Assembly: GCA_012517545.1 (NCBI GenBank)
Contig: JAAYUW010000169.1
Location: 1 to 32,371, forward strand
DNA: 32,371 nucleotides
Direction of reading: 5' to 3'
Source of the DNA: Exilispira sp.
GTDB taxonomy: Bacteria > Spirochaetota > JAAYUW01
The translations under genes and the position numbers were made by a program. The notes beneath the pieces are model-generated. The model did not search any database and was not told where the DNA came from. It saw only the letters and a list, made by a program, of their open reading frames with translations. Shown here piece after piece: positions 16,295-25,060 of the stretch (its first letter is position 1; the number at the start of each line of letters is the position of its first letter).

Positions 16295-17482
16295 TTACAA
16301 ATTTTCCTTTATTTTGATGGGAGTAAAATATATAACTGCTGATTCAGGCTTAATTATATAGCTTAAAGGTGGGTTAAATATTGGGTCATTTGCCTTAAGT
16401 TCTTTTATGCTTTTTAAGTTGTTTACAAGCTTACCCATATCAGGTGTTTTTTGTGCTTCCTTAAGAGCATTTTTCTTTCTTAAAAAGACATTCCCAGCAT
16501 TTTCTACTATTCCTAAAGGAAGAAACTCTTTTTGAGAGAGTTCATTAAAAAGTTCTCTATATGGTTTTCCATGAAATTTTTCTGAAATAAGTTCTGAAAC
16601 AAGTTGATTCCCTTTTTTAGGATTAATAAGTTCTTCAAATATTTGAGAAAACCCTTTTCTCATCGAAGCTTGAGATATTAAAAGATGAGTTGTATTTTTT
16701 AATAGTATTATTTCATCACAGTATGATTTTTTCAAATAAGAAGAAAACTTCTCATCATAAAGTTCAGCACAGGTATAAATACTCTTGTTTAAGGATTTTG
16801 CAGTTAAAACGGTTATGACAGTCTTTGAATCAATCTCGCTTTGAGATATTCTTCCTGTGTCATCTGCAAGAACGATAAGTTCTTTTGCAGTTCTACAGGA
16901 AGCTTTTTTTAGCACATTTTCATCGAAGTACTCACCATGAAGATAGTTTATTCCACTAAATTTTGGTTCAGATAAGACAAGTTGCATTGTCTCAGGCGTT
17001 TCATTATTTACTAAAACAATATTTGATGGTTCAAGTTCATTGTTCATAATTAATATCTGAGTCAAAAGTCCTATAAAATCAGTTTTCCATCCAGCAACAA
17101 TGAAATGATTTTTAATATTTTTTATCACAAGATCACCTCTCTGTCGTTTCAGTTGTATATCAACAAAAATTGAGGCAAAAGTACCTGTAAATAATGATAA
17201 CGTCAAAAGGCCAGCTATTATTCCCAGCATTATAACTAGTCTTCCAGGCATTGTTTGAGATGTTATATCTCCATAACCTGTTGAAGTTATTGAAACAACT
17301 GTATAATAAATAGAGTCAAAAAAACTCTTTATTTCCTGATTTTTGCCATATTCGATAAAAAATATCAAGATAGATAAAATAAATATAATTGAAAGTAAAA
17401 GAAGGGAAATTTTAACGATTGTTTTTGAAAAAAATGAACTTATTCCATAAAAGATTTTACGAATTGTAATCTTTTTTTTCAT
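16295..17482 (-). CDS. Two-TM potassium channel with RCK (TrkA-N-like) domain
   Basis: This 395-residue protein has TM1 at about 23-43, a pore helix and filter SITSTGYGDIT (TGYGD at 68-72, the K+ selectivity signature), and TM2 at about 81-108. A cytoplasmic RCK Rossmann domain starts at about 125 (NHFIVAGWKTDF). The dinucleotide loop is degenerate (GWKTDF rather than GxGxxG), as in Kch/MthK-type channels. The second half of the protein continues through an RCK_C-like region (GKPYRELFNEL). It should form tetramers in the inner membrane and pass K+. ATG 17482 has no clear Shine-Dalgarno. It is followed by the CNB protein gene. The spacer upstream contains the AGTC heptamer repeats. Confidence 0.9.
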   Translation of the reverse strand: MKKKITIRKIFYGISSFFSKTIVKISLLLLSIIFILSILIFFIEYGKNQEIKSFFDSIYYTVVSITSTGYGDITSQTMPGRLVIMLGIIAGLLTLSLFTGTFASIFVDIQLKRQRGDLVIKNIKNHFIVAGWKTDFIGLLTQILIMNNELEPSNIVLVNNETPETMQLVLSEPKFSGINYLHGEYFDENVLKKASCRTAKELIVLADDTGRISQSEIDSKTVITVLTAKSLNKSIYTCAELYDEKFSSYLKKSYCDEIILLKNTTHLLISQASMRKGFSQIFEELINPKKGNQLVSELISEKFHGKPYRELFNELSQKEFLPLGIVENAGNVFLRKKNALKEAQKTPDMGKLVNNLKSIKELKANDPIFNPPLSYIIKPESAVIYFTPIKIKENL

Positions 17483-17545
17483 AATTTAAGATTCGGATAA
17501 TAAATATTAAAATATAAATTAAGAATATTTTATATTACAATCAAC

Positions 17546-17610
17546 AGTCGAAAGTCAAAAGTCCAGAGTCTGGAAAAATAACTTTATCAATACAGTAAAG
17601 TCGAAAGTTC
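17546..17610 (+). repeat. AGTCNAA heptamer repeat block B (best copy)
   Basis: AGTC at 17546, 17553, 17560 and 17567, all exactly seven bases apart, ending in a TGG cap. A second group follows with AGTC at 17599 and AGTT at 17606, ending CGGG. Further decayed copies (GGTCGAA near 17644, AATCGAA near 17677) follow. Confidence 0.72.
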
Positions 17611-17769
17611 GGGAATAAATATGACAATGAATATAGGTTGAAGGTCGAAAATTAAAAAAAGATATTATTATAGTTCAAAATCGAAAGCATTACGTTTGGG
17701 AGGAATTTAACGAAAAAAAATTAAGAAGTCATAATACATCGAAAAATATCAAGTTAAGTTAACAATGGT

Positions 17770-18195
17770 TTACTTTTTTTCAGGTTCACTTTTTTTCTCG
17801 AATTGATTAGGATTTGTAGTAGTTTGTTTAATCTGTGGTTGAGCTTTTTCATCCATGATGCATTTACCATTGAACTTGCAACCAGACTCGATAACTATAT
17901 CTGGAGTGGATATATCACCATTAAGAACAGATTCATTTGAAAGTTCTATTCTTTCTTTCGCAAAAACATTACCATCTATTTTACCATAGCATGTAAGTTT
18001 GCCAGTTCTTATTTCGGCTTTAATATAAGCATTAGGACCAACAAAAAGATGTCCATCTGCATTTATTTTACCATCGAACTTCCCTTTGATCATAAGAGAT
18101 TTGCTGAACTTTAGTTCTCCATTAAAATCGATATCTTCAGCAAGGACAGTATCAATCTCTGATTCAATGATTTCTGTAATAGATGTCTTTGACAT
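17770..18195 (-). CDS. Bactofilin
   Basis: This 141-residue protein has a central right-handed beta-helix made of short strands: LKFSKSLMIKGKFDGKINAD, LFVGPNAYIKAEIRTGKLTC, GKIDGNVFAKERIELS, VLNGDISTPDIVIE, GCKFNGKCIM. The G-I-G-I and N-G alternation is typical of the bactofilin (DUF583) family. The N-terminal about 25 residues are a polar/hydrophobic tail, and the C-terminal about 25 are disordered (Q, T, P, E, K). Bactofilins polymerise without nucleotide into filaments at the membrane and guide cell shape or stalk and envelope enzymes. The start is supported by GGAGG five bases before ATG. It stands between truA and the channel gene with spacers of 250-290 bases, so it probably has its own promoter. 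Confidence 0.92.
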   Translation of the reverse strand: MSKTSITEIIESEIDTVLAEDIDFNGELKFSKSLMIKGKFDGKINADGHLFVGPNAYIKAEIRTGKLTCYGKIDGNVFAKERIELSNESVLNGDISTPDIVIESGCKFNGKCIMDEKAQPQIKQTTTNPNQFEKKSEPEKK

Positions 18196-18445
18196 ATTGC
18201 CTCCATACCAGTTTATTAAGAATAATAAGCTTTATACTTTGCACAATAAAGAATTTAAAGTTTCTTATTCATGTGGAAAGTTTCTATGCAAAAGCTATAA
18301 GTCACGGAAAAGACTTTAAATAAAAGTTGCAGGGCTGTTGTGTACTATAGTGAAGAGCTAAATATACTTTTGCATTAAAGTTTAGTAAAAGATATTATTT
18401 TTAACCTTTAAGTCAATTATTATTTGTAGCTTTATAAATATTTTT

Positions 18446-19354
18446 TTAAAAAAGTGACTTTTGAAAAGAGAAACTGTAAATGTCTTCATTTTTATCATCC
18501 GGGAAAATTACCTTATAAAGATAAAGTCCCTCAGGAGGAAAAACCTCAATATTGCGAGAAAATTCCAATTTAAATTTATTTCTTGCTGCCGGCTTTAGGT
18601 AAGCTTCAATATCGTTCAGGCTTATTTTTCCCTTAAGGTAAGAAAAACAGCAACCGATAATAAACCTTACCTGTTTATGCAAAAAAGATTTACCTGATAT
18701 AAGTATATGATTAAAATCGTCATTATTGTAAGCTTTAGCAAAGTATATCTTCCTAATTGGGTTTCTTTTTTCAAGAGATGTTGTAAATAGTGAGAAATCA
18801 TGTTCACCCTGAAAAATTGACAAAGCTTCATTAAGTTTAAAAATATCGATCTTATCTTTATAAAAAAATGACAGATCTTTTAAAAATGGTTTTAATTTTT
18901 CTCCACTATAAATAAGATAAAGGTAAACTCTTTCAATAGCAGCATATCTTGGATTGAAAGATTTATCGGCTCTTTTGCAGTTATATAACCTTATTGAGGG
19001 ACATAAAATGTTGTTGAAAATTTTTTCTAACTTATCGGGCTCAAAATTTTTTTTTAGCGCAAAAGATATAACATTTTCTATTGCATGCACTCCTCTATCT
19101 GTCCTGCCAGCATATCTTATTCGGAATAACTCTTTTTCAACAAAACTATTTATATCAGTCTGATTTTTTTTCTTTTTATTTATTTGTAAAAGAACATTTT
19201 CTATTTCCTGTTGAACTGATCTTTGATTTTCCTGAACTTGAAAGCCATAAAATTCTTTTCCAGAATAGGCTATTGAGGCTCTATAATAGTATAGTTCTGA
19301 AGAGAACAGACCTGAAGAATCTTGTTCAAAAATTTTATTATTAGATTTTTCCAT
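18446..19354 (-). CDS. truA: tRNA pseudouridine(38-40) synthase TruA
   Basis: This 302-residue protein contains AYSGKEFYGFQVQENQRSVQ (the family's AYDG--F-G-Q-Q--RTVQ segment) and the catalytic YAGRTDRGVHA with D86 as nucleophile. It continues with FNPRYAAIERVYLY (normally FHARf-A--R-Y-Y) and the C-terminal FLHKQVRFIIG (FL-hqVR-mvG). TruA isomerises uridines 38-40 in the anticodon arm. It is longer than usual (about 245-270) because of a 20-residue N-terminal extension and a lysine-rich insertion at about 58-75. It starts 12 bases after the DUF2225 stop, so the two are cotranscribed. Confidence 0.95.
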   Translation of the reverse strand: MEKSNNKIFEQDSSGLFSSELYYYRASIAYSGKEFYGFQVQENQRSVQQEIENVLLQINKKKKNQTDINSFVEKELFRIRYAGRTDRGVHAIENVISFALKKNFEPDKLEKIFNNILCPSIRLYNCKRADKSFNPRYAAIERVYLYLIYSGEKLKPFLKDLSFFYKDKIDIFKLNEALSIFQGEHDFSLFTTSLEKRNPIRKIYFAKAYNNDDFNHILISGKSFLHKQVRFIIGCCFSYLKGKISLNDIEAYLKPAARNKFKLEFSRNIEVFPPEGLYLYKVIFPDDKNEDIYSFSFQKSLF

Positions 19355-19366
19355 AATTAAGATTAA

Positions 19367-20266
19367 TTATAAATTACCTGAAGCTATGAATTTAGCATAG
19401 GCATCGTAGAGACTTCTTGCCATATCAAGAAAAAATACATTTTTATCTTTACTTGATTTACCAGAGCCGAATATTCTGCTAACAATAATTTTAGCTTCAT
19501 TGGCAAGCTTTAGTTGTTCATCTTTTGATTGAATTTTTTTAAGCCCATATTTGTAAAGTAAAATCCCGTATATATATAAAAAGCCATGAAATCCATAATT
19601 TTTATCAAGATCAGGGCCAAGATTTCCAGCAGCCTCAACATTTTCTTTTCCACTATTTAAGAGATTATATGCTTTTGCATAGTATTCATATGCTTTAAAA
19701 TAAAGATTATCTTTTAAATTACTATAAAAACTATCTTTTGTTTCACCTTCAAGATCGGAGGAAAGCCAAGCAGCTCGCAAGGCTGAAAGGGCTATTTTCG
19801 TAGTAGGAGCAACCTTTGTCGGGAAAAATGCATATGAATATTGAGCCATTATAAAAGATACAAGTCCTTCTAAAATCGTCCTTGGTTTTTTAAAATCTAC
19901 CATGCCAAATGTGTCATAAACAAATTTTTTTCTCTTTACAATATCATTTCGTAATCTATCAAGGTTTGAGTGAGGTGTGTTTTTGAAATCAGCCTCATAA
20001 GCGCTATAAAAGCAATTTGGACAGGTAATGATAATGTAGTAGAGAGGATTTACCTTACCAAATTTAGGGGTCGGTATATATAATCTTCGAAGTTCATCGG
20101 TTAATTTACCAGCGTTTAGTCTGCCTCTACCAGAAAGCATTCTTTCTATGTTAAACTTTTCCTCACATATTGGGCAAACAGTTTGTTCTTTTGCAAAAAA
20201 TGAAACTTTTGACTCAAAACCAGCAGGTTCGGCTTGTTCTTCTTCCAGATTTTCCAGTTCAGACAT
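19367..20266 (-). CDS. DUF2225 family zinc-ribbon protein
   Basis: This 299-residue protein has two cysteine pairs, CPIC (31-34) and CPNC (82-85), the latter within YIIITCPNCFYSAYEADF, the hallmark of DUF2225. The remaining two thirds are helical and TPR-like (ALSALRAAWLSSDLEGE; KAYEYYAKAYNLLNSGK), also normal for the family. The cysteines likely bind zinc. No biochemical role is established. The N-terminus is acidic (ELENLEEEQAEP). A start at ATG 20266 has AAGG six bases upstream. It sits between acpS and truA in a tight minus-strand operon. Confidence 0.9.
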   Translation of the reverse strand: MSELENLEEEQAEPAGFESKVSFFAKEQTVCPICEEKFNIERMLSGRGRLNAGKLTDELRRLYIPTPKFGKVNPLYYIIITCPNCFYSAYEADFKNTPHSNLDRLRNDIVKRKKFVYDTFGMVDFKKPRTILEGLVSFIMAQYSYAFFPTKVAPTTKIALSALRAAWLSSDLEGETKDSFYSNLKDNLYFKAYEYYAKAYNLLNSGKENVEAAGNLGPDLDKNYGFHGFLYIYGILLYKYGLKKIQSKDEQLKLANEAKIIVSRIFGSGKSSKDKNVFFLDMARSLYDAYAKFIASGNL

Positions 20267-20313
20267 AATAAACCTTTTGCGTAATATTTATCATAGGTAG
20301 TCAGAATAAAAAT

Positions 20314-20691
20314 TTACCTTATTCGTTCAATTATAACAAAGCCTATTGCATATTTTCTTTCATGAGCAATAGTTGCGTGTATAGAATAAAATTCAACAGG
20401 GAACATATTTGCAAGCATATTTTTGAGAAAGAGGATTGGTTTCCCAAAAGAATCGTATAAAATTTCCACATCTTTTAGTGAATGAACTCTTATGCCTGTG
20501 CCAATTGCTTTATAAAAAGATTCTTTTAGAGCAAATCTTCCAGCAAAATATTCATCTCTTCTGCTTTCAGAGTAATTCACAGCTTGTTTTTGTTCATTTT
20601 CTGTGAATAATCTATCGATGAATCCTTCTTTTTCAAGTGAAGCAGAAAATCGATCTATATCAACTATGTCAGTACCAATTCCAACTATCAT
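20314..20691 (-). CDS. acpS: Holo-acyl-carrier-protein synthase AcpS
   Basis: From ATG 20691 the protein has 125 residues and begins MIVGIGTDIVDIDRF, the canonical AcpS start. An in-frame ATG at 20712 would add seven residues. Mg2+/CoA-binding residues D8 (GIGTD) and E57 (FAGRFALKESFYKAIGTGI) are present, and H110 lies in the C-terminal ATIAHERKYAIGFVI strand, where most homologues have SISH (Ser to Ala change at the third position). AcpS transfers 4'-phosphopantetheine from CoA to apo-ACP for fatty-acid synthesis. It is flanked by the MFS gene (66-base gap) and DUF2225 (47-base gap) on the same strand. Confidence 0.95.
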   Translation of the reverse strand: MIVGIGTDIVDIDRFSASLEKEGFIDRLFTENEQKQAVNYSESRRDEYFAGRFALKESFYKAIGTGIRVHSLKDVEILYDSFGKPILFLKNMLANMFPVEFYSIHATIAHERKYAIGFVIIERIR

Positions 20692-20757
20692 TTTATTACC
20701 CAGCAACTTCATTATAATTCGTATACAAAAAAGTAGCAATATAAAATATATAAAAGA

Positions 20758-22005
20758 TTATTCGGTTTTTTCTTTTTTTTTCTTAAAACTATTTGCAGGT
20801 AGAAGAAAAAAGATTGCGTAAAAAATTGTTGATATAGCATACAGGATAGCTGTAAGAGTAAAAGATCGCGAAAACCCATCTTTCTCTATAACCGAACCAG
20901 AAATCCTTGCTGCGATCATCCATGAGCCGGTCCATGTAAACATTTTAAGCGCATTCAAAAAAGATTGTTCTTCTTTTGGAACATTTTCGAGTGCAAAATT
21001 ATCCGATAGAGGGGAAGCCATATTCATAAGTGTACCTCGAATAAAAAATGCAAGGACAACAAAAACAGGATTTTTTATATAAGTTAATATCAGAATAAAT
21101 GGAATACTGAGAGCCTGAGTAACAACTATTGTCATTGGTTTGCCTACTTTCCTTGCAATAAGTGGTCCAAGCATAATACCAATAAATGTAAAAGCCTGGC
21201 TTATTCCATAAATTAAACCTATAAGAGAATCATACATATGAAATACATTTTTAAAATATAAGTTTATATAGGGAATGGTTAGCCCTGCGCCAATACCTAT
21301 AAAAAGAGTTGGCAGGATAAGTTTTATATATATAACTGGATTTGAAATTGATAAAATTGTTTTTTTCTCACTTCTCTTCAAAGTGGCGAGTTTTATTTTA
21401 GAAAATGCAATTATTGAAAGAAGGATAAAGAGAGCTCCTATAGATATTGATATCCTATAAGATAAAATTTCATTTTTTGTTAGAAATAGAAAGCTGTCCT
21501 GAAGAAATCCACCAATAAAGTTACCTATCATACCTGTAAACATCCCCAGGGCTCCGTTAAGAGAGAAAAAGAGAACCTGGTGTTTTTCAGAAGTATTGTT
21601 CATAATAAAAGGACCATTAGCAACTGAAAAAAAAGTTGAAAATGCTCCTGTTAGAAATGTTAGAGGTAAGATAGCATAAAAGTCACTTGTGAGTGTGAGT
21701 CCAAAGTAAAGTAAACTCGAAATTACAGGAATAAACATAAATAATAATCGCAAATTTATCTTTGACAGAAGAAATGCCGCTGGTAAAGTTACAAGGGCTG
21801 ATCCAAGAGCTTTTGAGGAAAGTAACTTCCCTATAGAACTTTCAGAGAAGGATAAATTCTGGCAGTAGAGGTTGAAAAGTAATGCTATAAGATTAACACC
21901 TATGCCAAATAAAAGGTTCCCAAGTATATAGAAGCGGACTTCTTTTGAAGATTCTTTTAAAGCCACAGAATATTCAGAAAAGCTCTTTATTAAAATTGTT
22001 TTCAC
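20758..22005 (-). CDS. Major facilitator superfamily transporter
   Basis: This 415-residue polytopic membrane protein has about 12 hydrophobic segments in two halves of six separated by a basic loop near 205-225 (KIKLATLKRSEKK). Loop GPLIARKVGKPMTIVV in the second half is the MFS loop-2/8 type (G-x-x-x-D-R-x-G-R-like, Asp replaced). RGTLMNMASPLSDNF resembles tail parts of drug or sugar exporters, but the substrate cannot be told. The start is GTG 22005, without a clear Shine-Dalgarno; there is no better one downstream. It lies 57 bases after glnA, so it may be read from the same transcript. Confidence 0.86.
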   Translation of the reverse strand: MKTILIKSFSEYSVALKESSKEVRFYILGNLLFGIGVNLIALLFNLYCQNLSFSESSIGKLLSSKALGSALVTLPAAFLLSKINLRLLFMFIPVISSLLYFGLTLTSDFYAILPLTFLTGAFSTFFSVANGPFIMNNTSEKHQVLFFSLNGALGMFTGMIGNFIGGFLQDSFLFLTKNEILSYRISISIGALFILLSIIAFSKIKLATLKRSEKKTILSISNPVIYIKLILPTLFIGIGAGLTIPYINLYFKNVFHMYDSLIGLIYGISQAFTFIGIMLGPLIARKVGKPMTIVVTQALSIPFILILTYIKNPVFVVLAFFIRGTLMNMASPLSDNFALENVPKEEQSFLNALKMFTWTGSWMIAARISGSVIEKDGFSRSFTLTAILYAISTIFYAIFFLLPANSFKKKKEKTE

Positions 22006-22062
22006 AAAAATAAAATACAGGTAAACCTTTATTTGTCAAGACAAAAGCGAATAAATACAAAT

Positions 22063-23481
22063 TTAGCAATCAAAGTACATTTTAAATTCAAGAGGATCAA
22101 TAGCACCTCTGAATAGATCCAGTTCCTTTGTTTTTGTATTTATCCAGGCATCTATAAAATTCTTAGAGAACACATCGCCTTTTAAAAGAAAATCATGATC
22201 CTCTGCAAGAGCATTCAAAGAGCCTTCCAGACTGGATGGAATGGACTTAATTTTTTTAATCTCATCGGCTGAAAGATCGTGGATATTGAAGTCAAATGGA
22301 CCATAGCCAAGCTTACGTGGGTCAATCTTATTGAGTATACCATCAATCCCTGCCATCAATATAGCAGGAAATGCAAAATATGGGTTACATGTAGCATCAG
22401 GGGTTCTAAACTCAAATCTTGCATCCTCAGGGCTGGTCGCATATTTTGGTATACGAATAGCAGCGGAACGGTTCCCAAGTGAGAAAAATAGGTTCGTTGG
22501 AGCTTCAAACCCAGGGATAAGCCTCTTATAGGAGTTAACAGATGGATTTGTTAAAGCAGCCAGAGCAGGACCATGATGAAGTATACCACCTATAAAGTAT
22601 AATGCATCTTGCGATAATACGGCATATTCATTTCCATAAAAGATATTTTTTCCACCTTTTTTAAGTTGAATATGGCAGTGCATTCCAGAACCAGCATCTG
22701 CTGACAAAGGTTTTGGCATGAATGTCGCAAAAAGACCATATCGTCGAGCAATATTTTTAGCAATATATTTAATCCAGACGCAATTTTCCGAAGCTAGGAA
22801 TAAAGGGGTTAGAGGAACTTCTATCTCATGTTGCGAAGGACCGCCAACTTCGTGATGATGATATCGGAACTTGATATTCATCTTATCCATTGTGTTGATA
22901 ATATCGGATCTTACTTCAAAGTATCTATCCATAGGTAGAGCTCTATGGTACCCCTTATGTTGTGGTATTGCAAGATAATCATTTTCTGATGTGAAATCGT
23001 TGTTCCAATAACCTTCTTCAGTATCCAGGTGATAGAAGGAATAATACGATTTTGTATCATACGATACCTTTGAAAAAAGATAGAACTCATACTCTGGAGC
23101 GAAATATGCCTCATCAGCAATATTTGAATCCTTCAAGAATTTAACGGCTTTTTTACTGACAAATCTTGGATCGTCAACAAACTGTTCTCGTGTGTCAGCC
23201 TCTTTAATCATACACATAAGAGAATAAACCTGAGTTTGGGTAAATGGATCCTTATGCAAAGTATCAAGCTCTGGTATCAAAACAAGGTCACCAGCAGATA
23301 CTTTTCTAAAGCCAGTAACCGAAGAACCATCGAATCCTATCCCTTCAGTCATAAGATCTTCTGTTACTTCATCTTTGGATATTGTAACTTTTCTGATTTC
23401 TCCGTTAAGGTCGATGAATTTTAGATCAACTGATAAAACTTGTTCCTTTTCAAGTAAAGATCTTAGTTCTTTGACATTCAT
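22063..23481 (-). CDS. glnA: Glutamine synthetase, type I
   Basis: This 472-residue protein of normal GSI length makes glutamine from glutamate, ammonia and ATP as a dodecamer. Visible motifs are IGFDGSSVTGF, FAPEYEFYLF (metal Glu), YHHHEVGGPSQHEIE (metal Glu/His), the ATP-site FMPKPLSADAGSGMHCHIQL, NPSVNSYKRLIPGFEAP, NRSAAIRIP and the C-terminal DPLEFKMYFDC. The family's adenylylation segment NLYDLPPEE reads NIHDLSADE, with H401 in place of the modified Tyr (Tyr397 of E. coli). ATG 23481 is preceded by GGAG six bases upstream. A long spacer to the divergent MCP gene must hold its promoter; GCAAAGC repeats are present there. Confidence 0.97.
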   Translation of the reverse strand: MNVKELRSLLEKEQVLSVDLKFIDLNGEIRKVTISKDEVTEDLMTEGIGFDGSSVTGFRKVSAGDLVLIPELDTLHKDPFTQTQVYSLMCMIKEADTREQFVDDPRFVSKKAVKFLKDSNIADEAYFAPEYEFYLFSKVSYDTKSYYSFYHLDTEEGYWNNDFTSENDYLAIPQHKGYHRALPMDRYFEVRSDIINTMDKMNIKFRYHHHEVGGPSQHEIEVPLTPLFLASENCVWIKYIAKNIARRYGLFATFMPKPLSADAGSGMHCHIQLKKGGKNIFYGNEYAVLSQDALYFIGGILHHGPALAALTNPSVNSYKRLIPGFEAPTNLFFSLGNRSAAIRIPKYATSPEDARFEFRTPDATCNPYFAFPAILMAGIDGILNKIDPRKLGYGPFDFNIHDLSADEIKKIKSIPSSLEGSLNALAEDHDFLLKGDVFSKNFIDAWINTKTKELDLFRGAIDPLEFKMYFDC

Positions 23482-23840
23482 TTTAACTCCTCTTTATTTG
23501 AATTTTATAAATTAAAAAAAGATCATCATAAAGTAGATTTTATTTTCTATTTTAGAAGGCAAAGCTTATAAAGCAAAGCATTTTTTTTGTATTTTATGAA
23601 TAGTGAAAATAATTGCAAGAATTATTGTGTGTTAGAAGATTAACAAAATTATTTAATTATGCAAATTTTTAAAAAAAATAAGTTTTTCAATTGTTTATAA
23701 AGTCAAACTGTGCAAAGAAAAGAAGTAAAAAGCAAAAAAAATGCTATTGAATTTAGGGAAATAAGTTATAAAATATAAAAAAGAGATCGCAGGACTTAAT
23801 TATAGATATATTTTTGACGATTATTTAAATATAAGGATTC
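23482..23840. other. Divergent promoter region of glnA and the MCP-like gene
   Basis: 358 bases, strongly AT-rich, with no gene. The one ordered element I see is a directly repeated GCAAAGC (listed separately). No riboswitch-like fold was recognised. Confidence 0.5.
23559..23579. promoter_or_regulatory. Direct repeat GCAAAGC-N7-GCAAAGC upstream of glnA
   Basis: Two perfect GCAAAGC copies at 23559-23565 and 23573-23579, about 80-100 bases upstream of the glnA start. G+C-rich 7-mers repeated in an otherwise very AT-rich promoter region could be binding sites of a regulator; no partner is identified. Confidence 0.3.
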
Positions 23841-25046
23841 ATGATGCGTGATATAAATATTTTTAAGTTGATTTTATTTATTGTTACAGCATTGGTTTTT
23901 TCGTTTATAATCATTTTAGCACTTAACATGCAAGGGGTTGTGGTCAGTGTTACATCAATATTTATAATAGCCATAGGTTCTATATTGCTTGCCTCTGTTA
24001 TGTATTTTATCAACTTTCTTATAGATAGAAAATTTCTCAAAAAGATTAATGACACTATTGATAGAATATCTAAAGGTTCTTTAACCGCTGAAACCATAGA
24101 TATCGAAGGTGCTGCTGCAATATCCATAAAGAAAAGTCTTGACAATTTTATAAACTTCCTTGGTGAGACTTTAAAGAAGATCGAGTTTTCAGTTCTTGAT
24201 ATTAATGGGAATGCAAATACCTTAGCAATGTTTTCCGAAAATATTAGCCAGAGAATAGAAGAGGAAAGAGATAATATAGCTAAGATTACTGAGTCAATGT
24301 CAGAGCTTAGTTCTATTGCTGATTCTATTAAAGAGTATGCTTCTGCTGCAAAAGAGCTATCAAAGGTAAACCGTGAAAAGATTATTCAATCCACAGAATC
24401 TATAAAAAACCTTATTCAATCTATGAACGAGATATCTACTGCATCTACTGCAATTAATGAGGTTGCAAATTTTATAGCTGATGTTGCTGATGAAACAAAT
24501 CTTCTCGCTTTGAATGCTTCTATTGAAGCATCAAGAGCCGGAGCTGAAGGAGCAGGTTTTTCTATAGTCGCATCTGAGATACGAAATCTTGCTGAAAACT
24601 CTTCCTCTGCCATTAAAAAGATAACAGATACAGTCGAAAGGCTTATAAAAAGTGTTACTAAAGGAGTAAATTTCTCAAATGAAGCTCAAACGGCATTAAA
24701 TGATATTATAGAAGGCATTAAAGATACGGCATCAAAGATAGAAGAGATAGATTCCAAGATCACAACGCAGACAGATGTCACAAAGTCGATTCACGACGAG
24801 ATAGAAGATGTTAATACTCTTGTCATACAGAATTCTGAACTTCTTATAGAGATGTTAGGTTCTATACAAAATCTTTCACAGCAAAGTGATATCCTTAAGC
24901 AAATAGCTGCTCAGTTTGAAAAGGAACAGAGTGAAGATATTTCTTCTCATATCTATGGTGTGAACGATCCTTCAAAAAGTGATGCTCCAAAAGAGGAACT
25001 TTCAAGTCCAGATCTTTCAAATATTACTGATATTACCTTAAAATAA
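23841..25046 (+). CDS. Methyl-accepting chemotaxis-like signal transducer without periplasmic domain
   Basis: The protein has 401 residues from ATG 23841; the next codon is also ATG (23844), which has the better six-base spacing to AAGGA. Two hydrophobic helices (about 8-27 and 33-58) are separated by only a few residues, so there is no periplasmic ligand domain. A short HAMP-like stretch (KKINDTIDRISKGSLTAETI) follows, then a long coiled coil. The MCP signalling tip reads DVADETNLLALNASIEASRA, followed by GAEGAGFSIVASEIRNLAEN, the site that binds CheA/CheW in known MCPs. The C-terminal about 50 residues are polar and disordered. It heads a plus-strand run with the radical SAM gene 14 bases downstream. 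What it senses is unknown. Confidence 0.9.
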   Translation: MMRDINIFKLILFIVTALVFSFIIILALNMQGVVVSVTSIFIIAIGSILLASVMYFINFLIDRKFLKKINDTIDRISKGSLTAETIDIEGAAAISIKKSLDNFINFLGETLKKIEFSVLDINGNANTLAMFSENISQRIEEERDNIAKITESMSELSSIADSIKEYASAAKELSKVNREKIIQSTESIKNLIQSMNEISTASTAINEVANFIADVADETNLLALNASIEASRAGAEGAGFSIVASEIRNLAENSSSAIKKITDTVERLIKSVTKGVNFSNEAQTALNDIIEGIKDTASKIEEIDSKITTQTDVTKSIHDEIEDVNTLVIQNSELLIEMLGSIQNLSQQSDILKQIAAQFEKEQSEDISSHIYGVNDPSKSDAPKEELSSPDLSNITDITLK

Positions 25047-25060
25047 GATTTTTATTCAAG

